Part shown: positions 1 through 6,439 of the stretch, in pieces
Layout: every line of letters starts with the position of its first letter
Numbering within the stretch: position 1 is the stretch's first letter
Source: GCA-002727735 sp036159515
GTDB taxonomy: Bacteria; Bacteroidota; Bacteroidia; Flavobacteriales_D; Parvicellaceae
Assembly: GCA_036159515.1 (NCBI GenBank)
Contig: JAYYEV010000070.1
Coordinates: 1-14,182 of the forward strand
Reading direction: 5' to 3'
Length of the DNA: 14,182 nt
The notes under the pieces: generated by a model
Told to the model about the DNA's origin: nothing
The model's input: only the letters and a program-made list of their open reading frames with translations
Databases searched by the model: none
Program-made: the position numbers and the translations under genes

Positions 1-486
1 GGTTGTGATAGCATTTCCACTCTACTACTCACCATTAATTCCAGTTACTCAAACACCTCAACTATTACTGCTTGTAACCAATACTCATGGGAAGGAAATT
101 CCTATTCCTCTTCCGGAATCTATCAAGCTAATTTTACCACATCTCATGGTTGCGATAGTATCCTTTATCTTGACCTGACCATTAATTCCTCCTTTGCAGA
201 TACTAATTCACAATCACAGTGTGATCAATACTCTTGGAATGGTCAAACCTATTCTACTTCTGGTATCTATGTAGACTCTAGTCTTAATGCTGTAGGTTGC
301 GATAGCTTAAATTACCTCAACCTCTCTATCTATCCAAGTTATGCAGACACCCTTTTTAAAGCCGTTTGCGATTCCTTTGTCTGGAATAATAATACCTACA
401 ACACCTCTGGAACCTATACGGATACGCTAAGTTCTATTCATTCCTGTGACAGTGTAATTACGTATGAACTCAACGTTAACCGTCAA
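1..486 (+). repeat. Protein-level tandem repeat, 147 bp (49 codon) period
   Basis: Translating from base 1, the CDS triplet motif falls at residues 2, 51, 100 and 149, the second Cys at 25, 74 and 123, and the Trp at 30, 79 and 128. All are spaced exactly 49 residues apart, without indels. The DNA copies have diverged at many codons, so these are old, selected protein repeats rather than a recent DNA expansion. More copies probably lie upstream of the window. Confidence 0.88.
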
Positions 487-1107
487 ATGGGTAGTCCTGT
501 AACCTTGCAACTATTGTTAGATGACTATTGCCGGGAAACAAGATGGACTATGAAAGACAGTCAAGATTCTATCTGGTATGCTGGTGGACCTTATGACTGC
601 ATTCCTAACGGAGGCGGAAATCAAGCTAATGATACTATCATTCAAGACATCTACATCGATGCTAATGAATGTTACACCTTTGAGCTCACCGATGATTATG
701 GCGATGGAATGAGTGCTTCAACCTACGGTGGAACCGATGGTGAATGGGTACTAACAGACTACAATGGCGTTACGCTTATGCAAGGGCAAGGTAACTTTGG
801 AAGTAGTATAACGGCAGATGTGCATATCATTACGGCTATCCCATCTAGCCTAGTAAATCAAAGCGCTCCAAATGTAGTTGTATCCGTATATCCTAATCCG
901 TTTATTGGCGAAACACAAGTAGCTATAAGTAAACAGTTAAATCAATTTAATTACCAAATCCTGGATGCACAAGGAAGAATCGTCATACAGAATCAGGCAA
1001 ACCAAAATCCGTTTACGCTATATAGCAAAAATCTATCCAATGGAATCTATTGGCTGAAAATTTTAAATGTACCAAACATAACCCCAAAGCTACTTGTTAT
1101 AGAATAA
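1..1107 (+). CDS. Secreted T9SS cargo protein, C-terminal part (5'-truncated)
   Basis: The reading frame is open from base 1 to the TAA at 1105-1107, so the gene starts outside the window; the ATG at 487 is internal. The visible 368 residues have three parts. Residues 1 to about 160 are just over three copies of an exact 49-residue repeat with GCDS, a Y-W pair, S-G-x-Y and a terminal L-x-L-x-I strand. Residues about 174-275 form a Cys-containing beta domain (CYTF, DDYGDG, a late G-N-F-G) of the kind often found before the sorting signal in Bacteroidota exoproteins. Residues about 290-368 are a type A T9SS sorting domain: VYPNPF at 296-301, DAQGR, then SNGIYWLKI. The protein should therefore cross the outer membrane by type IX secretion and be anchored or released, with the end cleaved off. 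The catalytic or adhesive N-terminal part is missing, so the function is unknown. The repeat part is richer in C-ending codons (ACC, TCC, CTC) than the genes after it. Confidence 0.9.
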   Translation, partial: GCDSISTLLLTINSSYSNTSTITACNQYSWEGNSYSSSGIYQANFTTSHGCDSILYLDLTINSSFADTNSQSQCDQYSWNGQTYSTSGIYVDSSLNAVGCDSLNYLNLSIYPSYADTLFKAVCDSFVWNNNTYNTSGTYTDTLSSIHSCDSVITYELNVNRQMGSPVTLQLLLDDYCRETRWTMKDSQDSIWYAGGPYDCIPNGGGNQANDTIIQDIYIDANECYTFELTDDYGDGMSASTYGGTDGEWVLTDYNGVTLMQGQGNFGSSITADVHIITAIPSSLVNQSAPNVVVSVYPNPFIGETQVAISKQLNQFNYQILDAQGRIVIQNQANQNPFTLYSKNLSNGIYWLKILNVPNITPKLLVIE

Positions 1108-1111
1108 TTGT

Positions 1112-1119
1112 TAGTTTTG
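1112..1119 (+). promoter_or_regulatory. -7 box for the DUF5606 gene
   Basis: TAGTTTTG matches the Bacteroidota -7 consensus TAnnTTTG. It lies 4 bases after the stop codon of the upstream gene and 16 bases before the ATG at 1136, giving a leader of only about 10 nt. The nearest upstream TTG (1094-1096) is 15 bases away, shorter than the usual -33 spacing. Confidence 0.5.
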
Positions 1120-1135
1120 CCCGACAAATTAGATT

Positions 1136-1621
1136 ATGGAATTAAAAGATTTTATTTCAGTTGCTGGTAAGTCAGGACTACATACTATTGTAGGGAAATC
1201 AAAAAACAATGTTATTGTAGAATCATTGAAGGACAAAAAAAGGTTTCCTATTTTCAATACCAATAAAATAAGTGCACTTTCTGACATTAGCATCTATACA
1301 TATGATGAAGAAATTTTATTGTCTGAACTTTTTGATAGAATTCAAAAAAAATACAAAAAGGAAGCTGCTATTTCACATCTAGAATCAGCAGATGAATTAA
1401 AAAAAGTATTTGAGGAACTTGTGCCTAATTACGACAAGGAACAGGTTTATAATTCTGATATAAAAAAGGTATTTCAGTGGTATAATATCTTACATGATAC
1501 TGATAATTTAGTTTCGGAAAAATCTAAAGAAGAAGAAAAAAAAGAATCTAATAAAAAGGCTAACAAACAGAAAGAAGGTTCAAAAAAAGAAGCGAATAAA
1601 GAGGAGAAGAAGAAAAAATAA
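1136..1621 (+). CDS. DUF5606 family protein with charged tail
   Basis: This is a 161-residue cytoplasmic protein without signal peptide or membrane segment. The N-terminal half (MELKDFISVAGKSGLH, then a V-x-V-E-S-L strand and a KRFPIF segment) is the small conserved domain of the Bacteroidota-restricted DUF5606 family. Residues about 60-125 look helical (a SELFDRIQKKY helix, a VFEELVPNYD segment and a KKVFQWYNIL helix). From about residue 128 to the end the chain is almost only Lys, Glu, Asn and Ser, a disordered polyampholyte tail of the sort often seen in this family. The molecular function is unknown. The gene has its own -7 box after the unrelated T9SS gene and is separated by 60 bases from the FKBP pair. 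No RBS is visible. Confidence 0.8.
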   Translation: MELKDFISVAGKSGLHTIVGKSKNNVIVESLKDKKRFPIFNTNKISALSDISIYTYDEEILLSELFDRIQKKYKKEAAISHLESADELKKVFEELVPNYDKEQVYNSDIKKVFQWYNILHDTDNLVSEKSKEEEKKESNKKANKQKEGSKKEANKEEKKKK

Positions 1622-1660
1622 GTTTAACATTTCTTCACCAATTACAACTCATGTTAGTAC

Positions 1661-1668
1661 TACTTTTA
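1661..1668 (+). promoter_or_regulatory. Possible -7 box for the FKBP pair
   Basis: TACTTTTA differs from TAnnTTTG only at the last base and lies 13 bases before the ATG at 1682, a spacing like that of the other boxes in the window. No clear -33 TTG is seen. Read-through from the upstream gene is an alternative. Confidence 0.3.
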
Positions 1669-1681
1669 ATAAAATTTAAAA

Positions 1682-2347
1682 ATGAATAAAAAACACATAG
1701 CATTCTTTTTAGCAATTTTAATCAATCTAACATCTATGAATGCTCAAAAATTAAAAACAGAAATAGACTCCGTAAGTTATTGTATTGGAGTTAACATTGG
1801 AGAAAATCTCAAAAATCAATTCAGCGATATTGACATTAAGGATTTTATGAACGGAATCAACGACGTCCTCGACAAAAAAAGCGAACCTAAAATATCCAAT
1901 GCTGATGCCCAAAAAATATTACAAGAATATTTTACTAAACAGCAAGAAATGAAGACCAAACTGGCTAAAGAAGAAGGAGCAAACTTTTTAGCTGAAAATG
2001 CCAAAAAAGAAGGAGTTATTTCACTTGAAAGTGGGCTTCAATATGAAATTTTGAAACAAGGAACTGGTCCTAAACCTACTATCAATGATAATGTAACTAC
2101 ACATTACCATGGAACATTGATTGACGGAACCATTTTCGATAGTTCTGTGGATAGAGGTCAACCTGCTACATTTCCTGTTAGCGGAGTAATAAAAGGCTGG
2201 ACCGAAGCGTTACAATTAATGACAGTTGGATCAAAGTGGAGACTTTATGTACCCTATGATTTAGCTTATGGAGAAAGAGGGGCTGGAGCTAATATTGGTC
2301 CATTTACCACTCTTATTTTTGAAGTTGAACTTATAAGTATAAATTAA
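1682..2347 (+). CDS. Exported FKBP-type peptidyl-prolyl isomerase
   Basis: This 221-residue protein is expected to catalyse cis-trans isomerisation of X-Pro bonds and help proteins fold in the periplasm. Residues 1-22 form a signal peptide (MNKK, a hydrophobic stretch, a cut near MNA-QK) without a lipobox Cys. Residues about 27-110 are the helical FkpA/Mip-type N-terminal domain (SYCIGVNIGENL), which makes dimers in that family. Residues about 118-221 are the FKBP domain: Y142 in the HYHG motif, F152-D153 (IFDSS), F164, V169-I170, W173 and Y196 in the LAYGERGAG stretch, ending with F213 in LIFEVEL. All the usual pocket residues are present, so it should be active. It is followed after one base by a second, very similar gene, so the two are co-transcribed. 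The substrate is unknown. Confidence 0.92.
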   Translation: MNKKHIAFFLAILINLTSMNAQKLKTEIDSVSYCIGVNIGENLKNQFSDIDIKDFMNGINDVLDKKSEPKISNADAQKILQEYFTKQQEMKTKLAKEEGANFLAENAKKEGVISLESGLQYEILKQGTGPKPTINDNVTTHYHGTLIDGTIFDSSVDRGQPATFPVSGVIKGWTEALQLMTVGSKWRLYVPYDLAYGERGAGANIGPFTTLIFEVELISIN

Positions 2348-2348
2348 A

Positions 2349-3038
2349 ATGAAAGTAAAATTATTTACAATTGCAATGACCACTTTAGCAATGTCTTGCA
2401 ATCAACAAACAAATGACAAAACAGTAAGCCTTACTAACCAAGTGGATTCAACCAGCTTTGCTATTGGAGTAAATGTAGCAGAAAATTTAGGTAAAAACAT
2501 TTCTCAACAATTTGAAGATGTAAATCTAGATCTATTGAAAGCAGGGTTAAATGCGGGTATTGACACTAATAATAAATCGGAAATTTCTGGAGCTGTAGCA
2601 GAACAAATCATTGAAGAATTTTTTAGAAGCAAGCAAGAAAAAACTGCCAAAAAAGCTATAGGAGAGGGCGCTGCATTTTTAGCTGAAAATGCAAAAAGAG
2701 AAGGTGTAATTTCTTTAGAAAGCGGTTTACAATATGAAATTTTAAATGAAGGAAAGGGTCAAATTCCTACCATTGACGATAAAATTACCGCACATTATCA
2801 CGGAACATTAATTGATGGAACTGTATTTGACAGTTCTGTTGATAGAGGAGAACCAGCATCTTTTCCTGTAAATGGAGTCATTGCAGGCTGGACGGAAGCA
2901 CTCCAGATTATGCCAGTTGGATCAAAATGGAAATTATATGTTCCATCTGAGCTTGCGTATGGTGAGAGGGGAGCTGGTCAAATAATTGGACCCTATTCTA
3001 CCTTAATATTTGAAGTCGAATTACTTAGCATTGATTAA
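2349..3038 (+). CDS. Lipoprotein FKBP-type peptidyl-prolyl isomerase
   Basis: This 229-residue protein is a tandem paralogue of the gene just before it, starting one base after that gene's stop. The N-terminus differs: a short hydrophobic stretch ends in LAMSC (Cys17), a lipobox for signal peptidase II, so this copy should be lipid-anchored. Residues about 32-118 are the FkpA/Mip-type helical domain (SFAIGVNVAENL). Residues about 126-229 are the FKBP domain with Y150 (HYHG), F160-D161, F172, V177-I178, W181, Y204 (LAYGERGAG) and F221. Long identical blocks with the first copy (for example GVISLESGLQYEIL, HGTLIDGT, LAYGERGAG) point to gene duplication followed by divergence of the leader. Both should be catalytically competent. 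The segment after the Cys (NQQTND) contains no obvious acidic surface-export signal, so the final membrane side is open. Confidence 0.92.
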   Translation: MKVKLFTIAMTTLAMSCNQQTNDKTVSLTNQVDSTSFAIGVNVAENLGKNISQQFEDVNLDLLKAGLNAGIDTNNKSEISGAVAEQIIEEFFRSKQEKTAKKAIGEGAAFLAENAKREGVISLESGLQYEILNEGKGQIPTIDDKITAHYHGTLIDGTVFDSSVDRGEPASFPVNGVIAGWTEALQIMPVGSKWKLYVPSELAYGERGAGQIIGPYSTLIFEVELLSID

Positions 3039-3039
3039 G

Positions 3040-3070
3040 TATTTAAAATTATTTAAATATCTTTTTTTAG
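3040..3070 (+). terminator. Hairpin plus T tract after the FKBP pair
   Basis: TATTTAAA (3040-3047), loop ATTA, and TTTAAATA (3052-3059) form a perfect 8-bp stem, followed by T, C and seven T (3062-3068). It begins 2 bases after the FKBP stop and overlaps the stop codon and last codons of the convergent mscS gene. The stem is purely A/T and thus weak; only the + strand has the T tract. Confidence 0.45.
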
Positions 3071-4105
3071 TATAGTTTGGGTTGGGAATGCAAATTCCAA
3101 CCCTTCTTTATTAAATCTCCTTAGTATTTCTTTATTTACCAACGTTTGAGTATCCAGCCAGTGTGAGTCAGGCTTAACATAGTATATGAAAAGTATATTA
3201 AGTGAAAAATCACCAAAACCATTAAATCCAGCAGCATAATCATCAGTGATGGCTTCTTGATCTTTTACGATATCTTCAAGGATATCAATAGCTTTCTGCA
3301 TTTGGACTTCATCTGTATCGTATGTTAAACCCAAATTAAGTTTAACTTTTAAAGTGGGTTGAGAAGTAACATTAGTCACACTATTATCAGTAAATCTAGA
3401 ATTAGGAATAGTAACTATTCTACCCTCCAATGTTCTAAGTCGAGTACTTCTTAAACCCACTTCTTCCACAGTTCCGTCAAAGCCGTCAACCTGAATTCGA
3501 TCTTTTATTCTAAATGGCTTGTCTAAAAAGATCATAATTCCTGCAAAAATGTTTTTTACTGAATCTTGAGCAGCAAGTGCTAATGCCAAACCTCCTATCC
3601 CAAGACCTGCAATCATAGCCGTAATGTCAAATCCGATATTGTCTAAACCTATGATGATTCCTAAAACCCAAATTATTGATCTTACCCCTTTTTGTATCAC
3701 CGGAATAAGTTGATTATCAAAACTACTTTCAGATTTTTCTGTAATGGGCAAGATTACTTCTGATATTAATGCGTCAACTATTCTTGAAAGAATAGCAGTT
3801 ACATCTACTACTAAAAGAAAATAAGCTGCATTTTCTAATACTATTTCTACTTCTACTTTAAAAACTAGATAATGAATTGAGATCCAGTATCCTAGAATAA
3901 GTATTAAATAAGTAAGTGGTTTTTCAAGTTTATTAATTAAAACGTCATCTAAGTTTGTCTTTGTTTTAGAAGTTAAACGCCTAATCACATTCGAAAAAAT
4001 CCAGTACAGCATTTTAACCACTACAAAGGACAAAATGAGTATACCAACTGCTATAGCCCAGTTTAAAATTGAATTTCCATAAAATTCTTGATGCAAAACT
4101 TCCAT
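3053..4105 (-). CDS. mscS: MscS-family small-conductance mechanosensitive channel
   Basis: This 350-residue inner-membrane channel is expected to open under membrane tension and release solutes during hypo-osmotic shock. Hydrophobic segments lie at about residues 13-37, 62-82, 92-112, and 141-158. These are followed by the pore helix TM3 at about 160-193, with the Gly/Ala-rich packing GLGIGGLALALAAQDSVKN. The beta domain follows (DKPFRIKDRIQVDGFDGTVE at 195-214, then RLRTLEGRIVTIPNSRF), the signature of the family. A C-terminal alpha/beta domain covers about 250-345. One or two extra N-terminal helices make it longer than the E. coli MscS (286 residues). The gene lies 52 bases downstream of the E1 gene on the same strand but has its own TAnnTTTG box. 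It converges with the FKBP pair with 14 bases between stops. Confidence 0.93.
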   Translation of the reverse strand: MEVLHQEFYGNSILNWAIAVGILILSFVVVKMLYWIFSNVIRRLTSKTKTNLDDVLINKLEKPLTYLILILGYWISIHYLVFKVEVEIVLENAAYFLLVVDVTAILSRIVDALISEVILPITEKSESSFDNQLIPVIQKGVRSIIWVLGIIIGLDNIGFDITAMIAGLGIGGLALALAAQDSVKNIFAGIMIFLDKPFRIKDRIQVDGFDGTVEEVGLRSTRLRTLEGRIVTIPNSRFTDNSVTNVTSQPTLKVKLNLGLTYDTDEVQMQKAIDILEDIVKDQEAITDDYAAGFNGFGDFSLNILFIYYVKPDSHWLDTQTLVNKEILRRFNKEGLEFAFPTQTILKKDI

Positions 4106-4125
4106 AAATAGTATAATATAGATGG

Positions 4126-4133
4126 CAAATCTA
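4126..4133 (-). promoter_or_regulatory. -7 box for mscS
   Basis: On the minus strand this reads TAGATTTG, a full match to TAnnTTTG, 20 bases before the mscS ATG and inside the 52-base gap after the E1 stop. It suggests that mscS can be transcribed apart from the E1 gene. No convincing -33 TTG is visible. Confidence 0.5.
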
Positions 4134-4157
4134 TTTAATAATTAATTAGGAAAGAAA

Positions 4158-6206
4158 TTAATAATTTAAAAGTGCCTCTAACGCTGATTTTACTTTATCT
4201 GAATTTGGTAAATACGCTTTTTCTAAGTTTTCATTAAGTGGAATAGCTGGGGTATTTATAGAACCTAGAATTCTAATGGGAGCATCAAGGTGTTCAAAAC
4301 AAGCTTCTTGAATTCTTCCAGCAAGACCCAATGTAAAAGATGCGGATGAAGGCTCTTCCGTTACCAATAACACTTTACCGTGCTTTTTAGTCGTTTCAAA
4401 TATGAGATCTTCATCCAATGGATAAAGTGTCCTTAAATCTATTATTTCAATTTTTCCATTGAAATATGTAGCCGCTTCTAAAGACCAGTAAACACCTCTA
4501 CCATACGTGATAATAACTATAGATTCTCCTCTTTTAATTTCTTGTTCATCAGCAGAAAGGACTACTCTTCCTTTCCCAAAGGGAATCACATAGTCATCGG
4601 AGGGCTCAATTGTTTTTGCACTTTCTGTACCTGGAATTTTTGACCAATATAACCCTTTATGTTCAAGCATTACAACTGGATTAGGGTCGTGATAAGCTGC
4701 TTTCATGAGTCCTTTTAGATCTGCACCAGTGGATGGATAAGCTATTTTTATTCCTTGGATGTTTGTTACAACGGATTCTACACTTGATGAATGATAAGGA
4801 CCACCCGAACCATAGGCTCCAATAGGAACTCTTAAAATCATACTTACTGGCCATTTACCTTGCGTTAAATAATTTGATCTGCTTACTTCTGTAAACAACT
4901 GATTTAAACCAGGCCAAATATAATCTGCAAACTGAACTTCAACAATGGGTTTTAATCCAACAGCAGACATTCCAACTGTACTTCCCACTATAAACGCTTC
5001 TTGTATTGGCGTATTGAACACACGGTCATCACCAAATTGTTGGGCTAACGTGGCGGCTTCTCTAAATACACCTCCCAATCGACCACCAACATCCTGTCCA
5101 TATAGTAAGCACCTATCGTCACTTTCCATCAATTCTCTTATTGCAAATAAGGCTGAATCTACCATTACAGTAGGTTCTTTTCCTTCTGGTGATCGTTCTC
5201 CTTTTTCTTCCAACACTTCAGTGGGTGCAAATACATGTTCAGTTAAACTATCATCTGAAGGGCTTTCTTCCTCAACTGCTTCTTCAAAGTCCTGATTTAC
5301 TTTTTTAGAAGCTATCTTTTCAATTTGAGCCAATTGGGATTGTTCTATTCCATTCTCCATCAACTGTGATTTCAAAATAGGAAAAGGATCTCTTTTTTGA
5401 TGCTCCTCTAAATCGTCTCTGTACCATTCCATTCTTACACCCGAAGTATGATGATTTATCAAAGTTACTTCTCCTCTAAGAAGTACTGGTCCCTTTCTAT
5501 TTCTTACCCACTTAATAGCCTCTTGAATGCTGGTGTAGGATTCAACATAATTAGAACCATTAAGCGAAATACTCTTAAGATTATTAAACCCTTTGGCAAA
5601 TTGAGTCATGTCTTGTGCTCTGATTTCTTTTGCATTAGCGGAAATATCCCATTCATTATCTTGTACAAAAAATATGATGGGTAATTTTCTTAAAGTTGCC
5701 ATTTGAATGGCTTCTGAAACTTCCCCTTCAGTACATGAGGCATCACCAAGAGAACAAACCACAATTGGTTTTTCATTTTTGTTTTCTTCAATTCCTATTT
5801 TTTCTTTATAATCCAGTCCCATGGCTGCGCCAGTAGCCGGTATAGCTTGCATTCCAGTTGCAGAAGATTGATGAGGAATCTTTGGGTAGTCAACGTGTTT
5901 AAAACTAGGATGAGCATAATAAGTTCTACCTCCTGAAAAAGGGTCGTTTTTTTTGGCTAAAAGCTGAAGCATTAACTGCTTTGGAGAAAAACCCATGGCC
6001 AACAACAAGGCATCATCACGATAATATGGGAATACATAATCATAACTTTTGAGCTGCTGCCCAAGCGCAATTTGAAAAGCTTCGTGTCCTTTGGATGTGG
6101 CATGGACATATTTAGATGTTAGGCTTTTGTTTTTTTCAAACAAAGTACTCATTGACCTAGCTGAGCAAATAAATTGATATGCCTCTATTAAGGTTTGTTT
6201 TTTCAA
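4158..6206 (-). CDS. 2-oxoacid dehydrogenase E1, fused alpha and beta subunits
   Basis: This is a thiamine-diphosphate E1 of a 2-oxoacid dehydrogenase complex with both subunits in one 682-residue chain. It decarboxylates a 2-oxoacid and transfers the acyl group to a lipoyl E2. The alpha part (1 to about 300) has the ThDP/Mg motif starting at G154-D155-A156 and closing at N184 (DNEW), and an INHHTSG loop at 250-256 like the loop of branched-chain E1 alpha. An acidic Glu/Ser-rich linker runs from about 303 to 345. The beta part (about 347-682) has GQDVGG, NTPIQE with the conserved Glu403, FADYI, and the YHSSSVES loop with His472. The similarity is closest to branched-chain 2-oxoacid or acetoin/pyruvate-type E1; single-chain versions are common in Bacteroidota, so the fusion is not a sequencing error. 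Substrate preference cannot be read from the sequence. No E2 or E3 gene is nearby. A -7 box lies 18 bases upstream. Confidence 0.93.
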   Translation of the reverse strand: MKKQTLIEAYQFICSARSMSTLFEKNKSLTSKYVHATSKGHEAFQIALGQQLKSYDYVFPYYRDDALLLAMGFSPKQLMLQLLAKKNDPFSGGRTYYAHPSFKHVDYPKIPHQSSATGMQAIPATGAAMGLDYKEKIGIEENKNEKPIVVCSLGDASCTEGEVSEAIQMATLRKLPIIFFVQDNEWDISANAKEIRAQDMTQFAKGFNNLKSISLNGSNYVESYTSIQEAIKWVRNRKGPVLLRGEVTLINHHTSGVRMEWYRDDLEEHQKRDPFPILKSQLMENGIEQSQLAQIEKIASKKVNQDFEEAVEEESPSDDSLTEHVFAPTEVLEEKGERSPEGKEPTVMVDSALFAIRELMESDDRCLLYGQDVGGRLGGVFREAATLAQQFGDDRVFNTPIQEAFIVGSTVGMSAVGLKPIVEVQFADYIWPGLNQLFTEVSRSNYLTQGKWPVSMILRVPIGAYGSGGPYHSSSVESVVTNIQGIKIAYPSTGADLKGLMKAAYHDPNPVVMLEHKGLYWSKIPGTESAKTIEPSDDYVIPFGKGRVVLSADEQEIKRGESIVIITYGRGVYWSLEAATYFNGKIEIIDLRTLYPLDEDLIFETTKKHGKVLLVTEEPSSASFTLGLAGRIQEACFEHLDAPIRILGSINTPAIPLNENLEKAYLPNSDKVKSALEALLNY

Positions 6207-6224
6207 TGTTTACATCTATATCTC

Positions 6225-6232
6225 CAAATATA
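6225..6232 (-). promoter_or_regulatory. -7 box for the E1 gene
   Basis: On the minus strand this reads TATATTTG, a full match to TAnnTTTG, 18 bases before the E1 start codon at 6206. A second, imperfect copy (ATTATTTG) lies directly upstream at 6233-6240. A -33 TTG at the usual distance is not obvious. Confidence 0.5.
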
Positions 6233-6412
6233 CAAATAATACTTATTTTTACGTGACATGTTAAACAAACTATTATATGTTATATAAAATCATATTTTCA
6301 AAATTAAATATTGAATATTTTTATTTACTTAACATTTAATTTTTTGATGAATTTTGATGGAAATGTAATTTCATTACTCTACATTATATGAGATAATATT
6401 CAAATAAAATAT

Positions 6413-6420
6413 TAGTTTTG
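6413..6420 (+). promoter_or_regulatory. -7 box for the membrane protein gene and downstream run
   Basis: TAGTTTTG matches TAnnTTTG and lies 19 bases before the ATG at 6440. Since the genes from 6440 to 11004 are packed with almost no gaps, this is the likely main promoter for the whole run through rsmD and coaD. Confidence 0.5.
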
Positions 6421-6439
6421 TACACCTAAATATTAATAC

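Larger units (their letters stand above)
6207..6439. other. Divergent AT-rich intergenic region
   Basis: These 233 bases, almost only A and T, separate the start of the minus-strand E1 gene from the plus-strand membrane protein gene. Besides the two -7 boxes, one near each end, it holds a 15-base palindrome, AAATATT-G-AATATTT (6306-6320), which in such AT-rich DNA may be chance. No ORF, tRNA or riboswitch-like structure is seen. Confidence 0.5.

Noticed and set aside
1..486. CRISPR-like or satellite DNA repeat
   Set aside because: The 147-base period equals 49 codons, and similarity is at protein level with divergent bases; no short identical repeats with unique spacers.
487..1107. ATG at 487 as start of a separate 206-residue gene
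   Set aside because: The same frame is open without a stop back to base 1 and encodes regular repeats, so 487 is an internal methionine.
1816..2004. Short - strand open frame opposite the first FKBP gene
   Set aside because: Lies fully within a conserved gene and has no own start context; the same holds for 7573-7776.
4945..5684. Open frames on the + strand opposite the E1 gene
   Set aside because: The minus strand carries a full, motif-rich dehydrogenase here; the antisense products show no recognisable features.
4158..6206. Fusion of E1 alpha and beta as a novel enzyme or assembly error
   Set aside because: Single-chain E1 proteins of this layout are known in Bacteroidota; both active-site halves are intact.
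6306..6320. Palindrome AAATATT-G-AATATTT as an operator
   Set aside because: Such symmetry is expected by chance in nearly pure A/T sequence; no second copy found near the other promoters.
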